DNA of 64,000 nucleotides from Formivibrio citricus (GTDB lineage Bacteria > Pseudomonadota > Gammaproteobacteria > Burkholderiales > Chitinibacteraceae): contig NZ_FOVE01000014.1 in NCBI RefSeq assembly GCF_900115065.1, positions 1 through 64,000 on the forward strand, given 5' to 3'. Position numbers and translations under genes: made by a program. Under the pieces are notes generated by a model. It ran no database searches. It saw only the letters and a program-made list of their open reading frames with translations, and was not told where the DNA came from. Positions 26,954 to 35,327 of the stretch are shown here, piece after piece (position 1 is the first letter of the stretch; each line of letters starts with the position of its first letter).

Positions 26954-27176
26954 CAAAAGAAGGCGCCCCCGCTTGGCGGCCCTCCGGGCTACCCTCGGTC
27001 GGTCGCGAGCCAATTTTGTAAACAAACTTGTCTCGCTCCGCTTCCTCGGCGCTGGCTGAGGGGAAGGAAAACCGTCTGCAATGGAAACAATAGCTGCCCA
27101 CGTTTGTATCCCTCGCGGTTCGCTGTTCCCGTGGCAATTGCGTAAGCAGCGCTTGCTGTTTGAATGCCGCGCCAGT

Positions 27177-27617
27177 TTACTCTCGTGGAGAGGCAGATGA
27201 TTGCACGCTGAATGTCTTGCTCTGGCGGCCAGCGGCAGAAGGCGAAATGATGGCGTGACGCCGCAGAATACAACCAGAGAAATCCTCGATAAACGGGCTC
27301 TTTCCTGTCAGATGACGCGGTTCGCCCTTCGCGTCTAGAAAAAGCAGAACCCATGTGCCGTCGTGGGCATGCTCCAACGGAGCGGGATAGATTCGCCCGG
27401 TCACGGGGTGCCGGAAGTCTCCATCGTAGGGATGTGAAGCGCAAACCTCGTTCCAGTCAAAAGGAGTCAAGGCCGAAAGTTGCGTCGGCACTTCAATCCG
27501 GTTCAGGCGATAACTGAACAGACTGCCAAGGACTAGTTGAGATGAGTCCCCCGCGACCAGTAGCGGGATAGACAAAATGGCAGCGACCAGCAGCTTGAGG
27601 CTGAATCGGTTCTGCAT
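27177..27617 (-). CDS. Small exported protein of unknown function
   Basis: A 146-residue ORF. The N-terminus (MQNRFSLKLLVAAILSIPLL) is a plausible signal peptide or membrane anchor. The body has no recognised motif; two Cys (NEVCASHP and SGCILRR) might pair. The ATG at 27617 is 4 nt past the motA stop, so it may be translated with motA. It takes the position where motB/motD would be expected but bears no OmpA-like peptidoglycan-binding motif. Real gene or decayed sequence is uncertain. Confidence 0.5.
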   Translation of the reverse strand: MQNRFSLKLLVAAILSIPLLVAGDSSQLVLGSLFSYRLNRIEVPTQLSALTPFDWNEVCASHPYDGDFRHPVTGRIYPAPLEHAHDGTWVLLFLDAKGEPRHLTGKSPFIEDFSGCILRRHAIISPSAAGRQSKTFSVQSSASPRE

Positions 27618-27621
27618 CAAA

Positions 27622-28365
27622 TTAACTATGCAAATACCCCGCCAGCTTGTTTTCCAGCAGGCGCGGGTTTTCGCCGTTGGCGATGGAGTAGAGCCCTTCG
27701 GCCAGCATCTCGCGGCGGCGGACTTCGAGGGCGATGTAGTACTTGAGTTTGGTGGCTATCGGCAGGAAGAAGAGGTTGGCGCCGCCCACGCCGTAGATGG
27801 TGGCGACGAACGCGACGGCGATGCCGGCGCCGAGGCGCGAGGGGTCGGAGAGGTTTTCCATCACATGGATCAGACCGAGCACCGCGCCCAGAATGCCAAA
27901 AGTGGGCGAATAGCCGCCGGCGGATTCCCAGATGCGCGCTGCGGCGCGGGCGTGTTCCTCGTAGGATTCGATGTCGAGCTCCATCGCGCGCAATACGATT
28001 GCAGGCTCGGCTCCGTCGACCACCATGGTCAGGCCGCGTTTCACGAAGGGGTCTTTTTCGCTGTGCATGTAGGCTTCCAGTGCCAGCAAGCCGTTGCGAC
28101 GCGCCTGTTGCCCCCAGTTCATCAGCGTGGCGAGTACCTTGCGGAAATCGAGCTGCGGTGGAACGAAAATCCAGCCCAGCATGCGCACGCCGGCGATGAA
28201 GTGTCGTGTCTGGCTTTGCAGCATCACGGCGCCCGTGGTGCCGCCGATCACGATCAGGAAGGCGGTAAGCTGTAACAGCGAGCCCAGATGCCCGCCTTCC
28301 AGTACCTGCCCGAGCAGGATGGCGGCCAACCCCAGTGCGATGCCGATGATGCTGATCTTGTCCAT
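27622..28365 (-). CDS. motA: Flagellar motor stator protein, MotA/MotC type
   Basis: A 247-residue membrane protein with four helices (about 5-25, 30-50, 145-170, 180-205). The cytoplasmic loop holds the torque-related charged residues (RRNGLLALEAYMHSEKDPFVKRGL). The third and fourth helices contain GYSPTFGILGAVLGLIHVM and VAFVATIYGVGGANLFFLPIA with the conserved proline. Proton-driven MotA proteins behind fliA are called MotC in Pseudomonas. It is 23 bp after fliA. No partner (motB/motD) follows, so that half of the stator must be encoded elsewhere. Confidence 0.9.
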   Translation of the reverse strand: MDKISIIGIALGLAAILLGQVLEGGHLGSLLQLTAFLIVIGGTTGAVMLQSQTRHFIAGVRMLGWIFVPPQLDFRKVLATLMNWGQQARRNGLLALEAYMHSEKDPFVKRGLTMVVDGAEPAIVLRAMELDIESYEEHARAAARIWESAGGYSPTFGILGAVLGLIHVMENLSDPSRLGAGIAVAFVATIYGVGGANLFFLPIATKLKYYIALEVRRREMLAEGLYSIANGENPRLLENKLAGYLHS

Positions 28366-28388
28366 TCAATATCCTGAAAATATGCTGG

Positions 28389-29132
28389 TTACTTGCCCAG
28401 CCAGTCTTTGAGCCGGACTCGTAGCCGCGCCACGGCTTGGCTGTGGAGCTGGCAGACGCGCGATTCGGTCACGCCGAGCACGGCGCCGATTTCCTTGAGG
28501 TTGAGTTCCTCGTCGTAGTAGAGCGCCATCATCAGTTTTTCACGTTCCGGCAGCGCTTCGATGCCCTCAATCAGCAGCTTGCGGAAGGCCGCGTCGGTCA
28601 GGATGCTGTCGGGGTCGGCTTCATGGTCGGCGGCGTACTGGTCGAGCTGGTCGTTTTCGTCGCTTTCCTCGAAGTCTTCGTAATGTACCAGTTGGTGCCC
28701 GCGTGCGTCGGCCAGCATGCCCTGGTATTCGGCCAGCGGAACTTGCATCGCGGCTGCGACTTCGCTTTCCTGTGGCGCGCGGCCCAACTGGTGTTCCAGC
28801 TTGGCAACGGCGCTTTCGATTGCGCGCATGTTGCGCCGTGCCTGGCGCGGTAGCCAGTCCGAGTTGCGCAGTTCGTCCAGCATCGCGCCACGGATGCGCT
28901 GGGAGGCATAGGTCTCGAACTGCACGCCGGCGTTGGGATCGAAATTGCGCGCGGCATCCATCAAGCCTATCAGGCCGACCTGATAGAGGTCGTCCACTTC
29001 CACGCTGGCCGGCAGGCGGCTGACCAGATGGTAGGCCAGGCGCCGTACCAGTGGCATGTACTGGGCGACGCGATCCCCTTCGGCGGTGGATTGCGTGGAT
29101 TGATAGAGCGAAAGTGCGCGCGGACTGGCCAT
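28389..29132 (-). CDS. fliA: RNA polymerase sigma factor for flagellar operons, sigma-28
   Basis: A 247-residue sigma-70 family factor. Region 2 reads VEVDDLYQVGLIGLMDAARNFDPNAGVQFETYASQRIRGAMLDELR, as in FliA; region 3 (LGRAPQESEVAAAM) and region 4 (ALPEREKLMMALYYDEELNLKEIGAVLGVTESRVCQLHSQAVARLR) follow. It directs late flagellar and chemotaxis genes and is held by FlgM until hook completion. It lies 106 bp downstream of the MCE lipoprotein gene, so it may share that transcript or have its own promoter. Confidence 0.96.
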   Translation of the reverse strand: MASPRALSLYQSTQSTAEGDRVAQYMPLVRRLAYHLVSRLPASVEVDDLYQVGLIGLMDAARNFDPNAGVQFETYASQRIRGAMLDELRNSDWLPRQARRNMRAIESAVAKLEHQLGRAPQESEVAAAMQVPLAEYQGMLADARGHQLVHYEDFEESDENDQLDQYAADHEADPDSILTDAAFRKLLIEGIEALPEREKLMMALYYDEELNLKEIGAVLGVTESRVCQLHSQAVARLRVRLKDWLGK

Positions 29133-29238
29133 GACGAGGTCTTGAATAAACGCCTTTCAGTTTAGAGCCTATTTCATCAGGCGGCTATGCCTACCGAAGC
29201 AGACTGTCCGGAAAGACGAAACTCCCCAAAATAATCCG

Positions 29239-29841
29239 TTATTTTGCCAGTGTCATTTCCAGATCGCTCAATGCCTCGGCCAGCGCCCGGTCGAAGCCCG
29301 CGACAGCCGTGGCGGCGTCAGGTGAATCGAGCGCGATTCGCTTGCTGAAGCGCCATTCCGGACGGACCAGCGCATCGTTCCTGCCGACGAGCCAGGCGCG
29401 CAGGACAACGACGGCGGTCGGCGCTTTGGGTTCTCGTACATCGATGTAGAACTCGGCGAGTTCGCCTTCGAGCGTCAGGTCGGCGGCCAGCAGGCTGCCG
29501 GCCGGAGCAACTGCGCGGAACAGGCCGCTGGCGGCTAGCCAAGCGCGGGTGCGCTCGGCGGCCAGCGTGGCGGGTGGGGCGACGAAAATACGGTAGGGAT
29601 CGGCGACGTAACGCTGGTCGGTTTCGCGGTAGACCAGGCTGGAGGTGCGGTTGACCTGCGTGACGCGGAAATCCTGCACGCGCAACAGACCGAAGCGGGC
29701 TTGGGCTGCGCCGGTTTTCGATGCGGAACGCGCGGCGCCGAACTGGTAGACGGTTTTTTCCGGCGCGGCGGTTTGCAGGCTGCACGCGCCCAGCAGCAGG
29801 GCGGCGAGCAGCGGGAAGGTGCGAATGGCTGGCGTTTTCAT
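29239..29841 (-). CDS. MCE-associated transport auxiliary lipoprotein (PqiC/YmbA-like)
   Basis: A 200-residue lipoprotein with lipobox LLGACS (Cys20). The domain is the ABC-type transport auxiliary family (PF03886): RFGLLRVQDFRVTQVNRTSSLVYRE, DPYRIFVAPP, LTLEGELAEFYIDVRE. Such proteins sit at the outer-membrane side of MCE tunnels and help move phospholipid. The start overlaps the stop of the MCE gene by 4 nt (ATGA), so they are coupled. Confidence 0.85.
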   Translation of the reverse strand: MKTPAIRTFPLLAALLLGACSLQTAAPEKTVYQFGAARSASKTGAAQARFGLLRVQDFRVTQVNRTSSLVYRETDQRYVADPYRIFVAPPATLAAERTRAWLAASGLFRAVAPAGSLLAADLTLEGELAEFYIDVREPKAPTAVVVLRAWLVGRNDALVRPEWRFSKRIALDSPDAATAVAGFDRALAEALSDLEMTLAK

Positions 29842-30884
29842 CGTGGCGGCTCGTAGGGTTTCGGGGGTGCTCCCAGTAACAGCCCGGCCGGGTTGCGCTG
29901 GGCGTTTTCGGATAGCGATTTGAGGTTGGCGCTGATCTCGTTGAGGTTGTCGACCAGCGCCGAGATTTCCTGGTCGCGGCTGGAGAGCAGCCGGTCGATG
30001 CGGCCCAGCGACTGGTTGAGACGGGCGACGGTCTGGTTGAGTTCCGGATTTTCCAGCAGCTCGCGCGCCCGCTTGGCACTGGCGGCGATGTCGGCCGGCG
30101 CGGAAGCCAGTGCTGGATCGGCCAGCAGCTTGTTGAGGTGGCGGTTGCTGTCGCGTACTTCCGCGACCAACGCGCTGGCCTCGCTGGCCAGTTTGCCGAC
30201 CGGTGCTTTGGCAAGCTGATCCGAGAATCGCTCGACATTCTGGCCGATGCGCTCCATTGGAATTGCCTCGATTTTGCGCTCCGTGGTTTCCAGTACGCGG
30301 TTCAGGCGGGTGAGCGAGGCTTCGATGTCGATGCGCTGCAGGCGCCCCAGCGTATCCTGGAAGGCGTTGACGAACTGCTTGACCGTGCTCTTGGTGGACG
30401 GGATGTAGAGATTTTTCGGCTTCCAGTCGATGGGAAGGATCTGGTTCTGGCCAGATTCGACATAGTCGATTTCCAGATAGCTGGTGCCGGTCAGACCCTG
30501 TGGCGTGAGCTTGATGCGCAAGCCGCGCGCGATGCCTTCGTTGAGTGTGGCCTGGTCCGGCGTGGCGATCTTGGGATCGCCGAACACGTCGTTCTTGATC
30601 TTGGCCTGTACCATGACGTACTGGTAACGATCCTTGACCGGTTTGTCCTGCTCATAGCGGGTATGGGAAAACCCCAGTTCGCTGACTTCGCCGACCACCA
30701 CACCGCGATAACGGATCTTGGAGCCGATGTCGATGCCCTGGACCGATTCGTCAAAGTAGGTTTCCAGCATCGTGTAGGTGGTGAACCATTTCTTGGCGCC
30801 CAAGCCGATCATCAGGCCGGCACTGATCAGCAGCGAGGCCAGGACAAACAGCCCCAGGCGGTAATGGGTTTTGTGTTCGGTCAT
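29838..30884 (-). CDS. MCE domain substrate-binding protein (MlaD/PqiB-like)
   Basis: A 348-residue protein. One N-terminal membrane helix (about 9-28) precedes an MCE domain (about 38-135) with TYFDESVQGIDIGSKIRYRGVVVGEV and LTPQGLTGTSYLEID. The long C-terminal part is a predicted coiled coil (about 180-330) rich in Leu, Asn, Glu. This is the tunnel-forming subunit of a Mla/Pqi-type lipid transporter, spanning the periplasm as a hexamer. It is 11 bp after the ATPase gene. Confidence 0.9.
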   Translation of the reverse strand: MTEHKTHYRLGLFVLASLLISAGLMIGLGAKKWFTTYTMLETYFDESVQGIDIGSKIRYRGVVVGEVSELGFSHTRYEQDKPVKDRYQYVMVQAKIKNDVFGDPKIATPDQATLNEGIARGLRIKLTPQGLTGTSYLEIDYVESGQNQILPIDWKPKNLYIPSTKSTVKQFVNAFQDTLGRLQRIDIEASLTRLNRVLETTERKIEAIPMERIGQNVERFSDQLAKAPVGKLASEASALVAEVRDSNRHLNKLLADPALASAPADIAASAKRARELLENPELNQTVARLNQSLGRIDRLLSSRDQEISALVDNLNEISANLKSLSENAQRNPAGLLLGAPPKPYEPPR

Positions 30885-30894
30885 GATCCCAATC

Positions 30895-31659
30895 TCAAGA
30901 TCCCGTCAAATGATTTTCCGGCTCGCGCAGGAAGAAGCGGCGTACCCGCGGGTCGGTGTGTTCGGCGAGTTCTGCCGGCGTACCCACGGCAATGATGCCT
31001 TGGGCGTCGCGGTCGAGCATGATCGCCCGGTCTGCAATCGCCGCAATGCTGGCAAGTTCATGCGTGACCACGACGATGGTCATGCCCTGGATTTCTGCCA
31101 GCCGCCGGATCAGCGCGTCGAGCCCGGCAGAAGTGACCGGATCGAGACCGGCCGAAGGTTCGTCCAGAAACAGGATAGCAGGATCAAGCACCATGGCGCG
31201 GGCAATCGCGGCGCGTTTCTGCATGCCACCGGACAACTCGGAGGGCAGAAACGCGGCGAAGTCTTCCAGCCCGACCTGGCGCAGCTTGAGGCGCGCGACG
31301 AGGTCAATCGATTTTTCGTCCAGATCGCTGAAGCTTTCCAGCGGCAGGCGCACGTTTTCCAGCACCGTCATCGAGCCGAACAGCGCGCCCGACTGGTACA
31401 TCACGCCGAAGCGGCGCAGGATGCGTTCGCGCAGGGCGCCGCTGGCGCCTACAAAATCGTCGCCGCCGATCTCGATGCGGCCGGACATCGGCTTGTAGAG
31501 GCCGATCAGGTGCTTGAGCAGTGTCGATTTGCCGCAGCCTGAGCCGCCGAGGATGGTGACGACCTCGCCTGCCTCAATGCTGAAATTGATGTCGTCGAGC
31601 AAGACCCGCTTGCCGTAGCCGCAGCGCAGGTTTTCGACGCGGATGGTAGGGGCAATCAT
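30895..31659 (-). CDS. ABC transporter ATPase of MCE/Mla-type lipid system
   Basis: A 254-residue ABC ATPase. Walker A GGSGCGKSTLL, Q-loop MYQSGALFGSMTV (the MlaF-specific wording), signature LSGGM, Walker B AILFLDEPSAGLD, H-loop VVTHE. It powers phospholipid movement with the MlaE-type permease encoded just upstream, overlapping it by 4 nt. Confidence 0.93.
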   Translation of the reverse strand: MIAPTIRVENLRCGYGKRVLLDDINFSIEAGEVVTILGGSGCGKSTLLKHLIGLYKPMSGRIEIGGDDFVGASGALRERILRRFGVMYQSGALFGSMTVLENVRLPLESFSDLDEKSIDLVARLKLRQVGLEDFAAFLPSELSGGMQKRAAIARAMVLDPAILFLDEPSAGLDPVTSAGLDALIRRLAEIQGMTIVVVTHELASIAAIADRAIMLDRDAQGIIAVGTPAELAEHTDPRVRRFFLREPENHLTGS

Positions 31660-32756
31660 ATTTTCAGGTAGTAGTAGAGCATGGCAAAAAGGCCGTCGGT
31701 GACGACGAGGATGACCAGTGTCTGCACGACCGCGCGCGTGGTGGAGCTGCCCACGGCGCTTGCGCCAGCCCCCGTGGCCAGCCCGCGCAGACAGCCGATG
31801 GCGGCGATTTCGAGCCCGAAAACGGCAGCTTTGACCATGCCGCCGACGAAATCGGCGAGATTGGTGCTGCTGGCGACCTGGTGAAAGAAGGTGTTGAACG
31901 GAATGCCGAAGCCTTCGAGCACCAGTGCGCCGGCTACGAGGCCGACGATTTCCGCGCAGGCAGTCAGAAGCGGGGCCATCAGCAGCCCGGCCAGAAGGCG
32001 TGGCAGAACCAGGAAGCGCACCGGGTCGAAGCCGAAGGTCGTCAGCGCGTTGACCTCCTCATTGACTTTCATGGTGCCGATTTCGGCGGCGAAGGCCGCG
32101 CCGGTGCGTCCGGCGAGCAGGATCGCGGTGATCAGCGGTCCCATCTCGCGCACGAGCGACAACCCCAGCAGGTTGGCGACGAAGATTTCCGCACCGAACT
32201 GGCGCAGCGGCAGCGCGGACTGGAAGGCAAGAATCACGCCTATCAGGAAGGCGATAAGCGAAATGATCGGCAGCGCGTTGGCGCCCGTGAGTTCGCACTG
32301 GCGCAGGAAATCCTGCCAGCGCAGGTTCCTGGGATGACGCACGAGGTCGGCGAGATCGGCCGCGATCGCTCCGGTGAAGGTGATCTGCTGGCGCAATTCC
32401 AGAAGCCAGTCGTGCAGGAATTGTCCGGCGCGGATCAAGAGCGGCTTGCGGTGAGCCAATTTGCCCGGCGCGAACGGTTTGTCCGGCTCCAGCGAATCGA
32501 GCAGACGCTGGAACTCCGGGCGCAGGCCGGCAATGCGGGCACCTTGGCGGTGGAGATCGAACAGCAGCGCGGCCCCCGCGCCGTCGCAAGCGCTGACTTT
32601 GCTGGCATCAATGCGGGTCGGGCCGGCGATCCGTTGCCGGGTTTCCTGCCAGAGCGCGCTGACCGTAGACAGCTCCAGTCTGCCGGACAGTGCGAAATCG
32701 GCGTCCGAACCCGGCGGGCAAGCATCGAGCGAGGCAAAGGGCGGTGTAGTGTCCAT
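31656..32756 (-). CDS. MlaE-type permease with N-terminal STAS (MlaB-like) domain
   Basis: A 366-residue protein. Residues about 1-90 form a STAS-like domain (ADFALSGRLELSTVSALWQ, IDASKVSACDGAGAALLF), the fused equivalent of MlaB. Residues about 110-366 are the MlaE permease with five helices and the family motifs GANALPIISLIAFLIGVILA, LVREMGPLITAILLAGRTGAAFAAEIG and TTRAVVQTLVILVVTDGLF. The start is only 2 nt after the flhG stop, so it is translationally linked to a flagellar gene. Confidence 0.92.
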   Translation of the reverse strand: MDTTPPFASLDACPPGSDADFALSGRLELSTVSALWQETRQRIAGPTRIDASKVSACDGAGAALLFDLHRQGARIAGLRPEFQRLLDSLEPDKPFAPGKLAHRKPLLIRAGQFLHDWLLELRQQITFTGAIAADLADLVRHPRNLRWQDFLRQCELTGANALPIISLIAFLIGVILAFQSALPLRQFGAEIFVANLLGLSLVREMGPLITAILLAGRTGAAFAAEIGTMKVNEEVNALTTFGFDPVRFLVLPRLLAGLLMAPLLTACAEIVGLVAGALVLEGFGIPFNTFFHQVASSTNLADFVGGMVKAAVFGLEIAAIGCLRGLATGAGASAVGSSTTRAVVQTLVILVVTDGLFAMLYYYLKI

Positions 32757-32758
32757 GA

Positions 32759-33655
32759 TCAGTGGCGCAACTGTTCGGAAAGCAAACGACTGGATTCGAT
32801 CAGGCGGTGCACGAAAACCGCTGGCGTGTCAGCCGGATGGCGCGGCGGGGTCCAGCGCAGCATCGCGTCGGCGAGTTGCCGGAAAGCGATGGCCGATTCC
32901 GAATCGGGAAAGGCTTCCAGCACGGATTGTCCCAGGCGCGCGGAACGGTTGAGTTTTTCGTCTTCGGGGACGAAGCCGATCAGCTTGAGGTGGATGCCTT
33001 CGCCCAGATACTGGCGTGCCACTTGCCGGATGCGTCCGAACAGTGCAGCGGCCTCGTCGAGCGTTTCCGCACGGTTGACGAGGATGCGGAACTCGTGGCG
33101 GCCGTACTCGGTATGCAGCAACTTGATCGTGGCATAGGCATCGGTCAGAGACTCGGCGCGGTTGGTGAGCACCACGACCACGTCGTCGGCGGCGAGGCTC
33201 AGTCCGGGAACGTCGCTGTTGGCTGCGGGTCGGGTGTCGAGCAGCAGAAAGTCCGCGCCCTGCGCCAGGTGTTCGAATTCATGCGCCAGCCGCCGCTGTT
33301 CCAGCTCGTTGAGGCTTGCGAGCGTCTGCGCGCGGGCGGCAATCGGCAGCACCGAAAAACCGTAGCCGCTATCGACCAAGGCATCGCCCAGGCTCGCTTC
33401 GCGGCGCAGTACGGATTCAAAATCGTGGTGGGGCGCGACTTGCAGCCGGTTGCAGACGTTACCAGTGCCGGAAAATTCGTCGAGCACGATTACGTCACGG
33501 CTGCGTTGCGCCAGCGCGGCAGCAAGGTTGATGACCAGCGTGGTCGATCCGGCCTCCCCGCGCCCGCCCGCAAGGCTGACGCTGCGGCAGACCGGGGTGG
33601 ACAACAATTCTCGCAGCCCGGCCGCCTGATCGTGGCCGCGCTTCATCCTAGCCAC
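32759..33655 (-). CDS. flhG: FlhG/FleN-like MinD-family flagellar number regulator with degenerate P-loop
   Basis: A 298-residue protein. The N-terminal DQAAGLRELL motif is the FlhF-activating peptide of FlhG. The P-loop is abnormal: LAGGRGEAGSTTLVINLAAAL where KGGVGKT is expected, so the signature lysine is Arg and the catalytic P-loop lysine is Ser. The Walker A' motif is also altered (LDEFSGTGN instead of LDADLGLAN). The rest of the fold and the C-terminal amphipathic helix are recognisable. It sets flagellar number with FlhF. The GTG at 33655 with GGAG 6 nt upstream overlaps flhF by 8 nt; an ATG at 33646 is the alternative. Confidence 0.88.
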   Translation of the reverse strand: MARMKRGHDQAAGLRELLSTPVCRSVSLAGGRGEAGSTTLVINLAAALAQRSRDVIVLDEFSGTGNVCNRLQVAPHHDFESVLRREASLGDALVDSGYGFSVLPIAARAQTLASLNELEQRRLAHEFEHLAQGADFLLLDTRPAANSDVPGLSLAADDVVVVLTNRAESLTDAYATIKLLHTEYGRHEFRILVNRAETLDEAAALFGRIRQVARQYLGEGIHLKLIGFVPEDEKLNRSARLGQSVLEAFPDSESAIAFRQLADAMLRWTPPRHPADTPAVFVHRLIESSRLLSEQLRH

Positions 33656-35144
33656 GGGGTGCTCCGAGGTTCAGGTCGAAATCGAGCGGCATGTCTTGCG
33701 CACCCATGAAGATCGGGTACTCGTCTTTCTTGAGCTGGAAGGCGTTGCTGTCTTGCTGGGTGCGGAAAGCGCGGTCGATCAGGTAGCCGGTATTTGCGCC
33801 GTGCAGGTCTTCCGGAACACGCTGGCCGTTGGTGACGAAATGCAGCGGCAGGCGGTGGCGGATGGCAACATCGAGACAGCCGCCGAAAGCCATGGTTTCG
33901 TCAAGCTTGGTCAGGATGCAGCCCGTCAGGTGGCTGTTGCGGTAGCGGCGCGCCACGTCGTCGAGCGTCGATGCCTGCGCGTTGGCCGAAAGCAGCAGCA
34001 GCGTGCCGATGTTTTCCAGGTTGAACAGTGCCAGTTGCTCGCCGATGCGCTGGTCGCGCTGGCCCATACCCACGGTATCGATCAGGACCAGATGGCGGTC
34101 GGAAAGGTCCGATAGCGTCAGTTCCAGATCGGTTTCGTCCTTCACGTCGTGAACCGGTACGCCGAGGATGCGCCCGTAGATGCGCAACTGGTCGTGCGCG
34201 CCGATCCGGTAGCTGTCGGTGGTCAGGAGCGCGACCGATTGCGGGCCGTGGGCCTGCACCGCGCGCGCAGCGATCTTGGCGACCGTGGTGGTCTTGCCCA
34301 CGCCGGTCGGGCCGATCAGGGCGTAGACGCCGCCGCGGGTGATGATGTCCTCGCCCGGCACGGGGGTGGGCAGGTTGTGCTTGAGCGCGGCCTTGACCCA
34401 GCCGATTCCCTGCTCGATGCTCAATCCGGCCGGCATCTTGTCGATCAACTGGCGTGAAAGCGCCGGGCAGAAGCCGGCCCCGAGCAGTTGGCGCAGGATT
34501 TCCAGTTTTTCCGGGGCGTGCTTGGCGAGCTCGTTCCAGGCCATCCCGGCCATCTGGCTTTCCAGCAGGCCGCGCAGCAGGCGGATCTCGCGGGCGATAT
34601 CCTGGGCGACTTCCTGCTCCTGCAACGAAGGTGCGGGAGGCGTGCGTTCCTCGAAGTCGAGGATCGGCATGGTCCGGGCTGCGGGCGTTACGGCGCGGCG
34701 CGGCGGAGGTGCACTGCGCACCGGCTGTGGTTCAGGTTCTGCTTCGTAGCGTGCTTGTTCTTTGGGTGGCGCGGGCGGCGGGGCCTGGCGGTTGCTGCGG
34801 ATGACCGGAGGCATCTCGGTCGGCAGATCGTCAAGCGTCGGATCGTGGTCTTCATCGGGAATCGCGTAGGAGCGTGCCAGCGCGCGAGCGGCCGGTGGCT
34901 GGCTTTGCGCCGATTGCACCAGCCGCGCGCCGTTTTGCGTGGCGCGTGCCGTGGGCTTGGGGGCCGAGGAGCCGGACTGGATGTTGGTCAGGATCGCGAC
35001 GTCGGCTTCCGCGACGGCCATGATCTCGAACCCGCCCCCGGCTACCTGCCGGTTCGACAGGATGAGCGCATCCGGCCCCAGTTCATCACGAACCTGGCGC
35101 AGCGCATCTCGAGTGGTGGCTCCGTAGAACTTTTTAACGACCAT
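33648..35144 (-). CDS. flhF: Flagellar biosynthesis protein FlhF, SRP-like GTPase
   Basis: A 498-residue protein in three parts. The basic B domain opens MVVKKFYGATTRDALRQVRDELGPDALI. A low-complexity linker (about 65-180) is rich in Pro, Arg and Ala. The NG GTPase domain (about 185-470) has GPTGVGKTTTVAKIAAR, LLTTDSYRIGAHDQLR, IDTVGMGQRD, LTKLDE. It places the flagellum at the pole. The last 30 residues are an extra tail. It opens the flhF-flhG-MCE-fliA-motA run and is divergent from the MFS gene (183-bp gap). Confidence 0.95.
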   Translation of the reverse strand: MVVKKFYGATTRDALRQVRDELGPDALILSNRQVAGGGFEIMAVAEADVAILTNIQSGSSAPKPTARATQNGARLVQSAQSQPPAARALARSYAIPDEDHDPTLDDLPTEMPPVIRSNRQAPPPAPPKEQARYEAEPEPQPVRSAPPPRRAVTPAARTMPILDFEERTPPAPSLQEQEVAQDIAREIRLLRGLLESQMAGMAWNELAKHAPEKLEILRQLLGAGFCPALSRQLIDKMPAGLSIEQGIGWVKAALKHNLPTPVPGEDIITRGGVYALIGPTGVGKTTTVAKIAARAVQAHGPQSVALLTTDSYRIGAHDQLRIYGRILGVPVHDVKDETDLELTLSDLSDRHLVLIDTVGMGQRDQRIGEQLALFNLENIGTLLLLSANAQASTLDDVARRYRNSHLTGCILTKLDETMAFGGCLDVAIRHRLPLHFVTNGQRVPEDLHGANTGYLIDRAFRTQQDSNAFQLKKDEYPIFMGAQDMPLDFDLNLGAPRG

Positions 35145-35327
35145 AACCGGTTGCCGAATGGAATCCGCTTATTATTGTCCGTAAGTCCCATTCTGTACAA
35201 ATCTTGTCTGTTTCCCACTCCGTAGCCTGACACGGAGCGGGGAGTTTGGTTCGTATTTGCGTTGTCCGGCGATGAGGCAGGGCGTATCGTCGAACCCATT
35301 AAAACTGGCGTTTTGCAAGGATGGAAA

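Noticed and set aside
26763-27145. Short ORFs on both strands with GKKRNQKKAPP-like peptides
   Set aside because: They are encoded by the intergenic repeat family, a known source of false ORFs.
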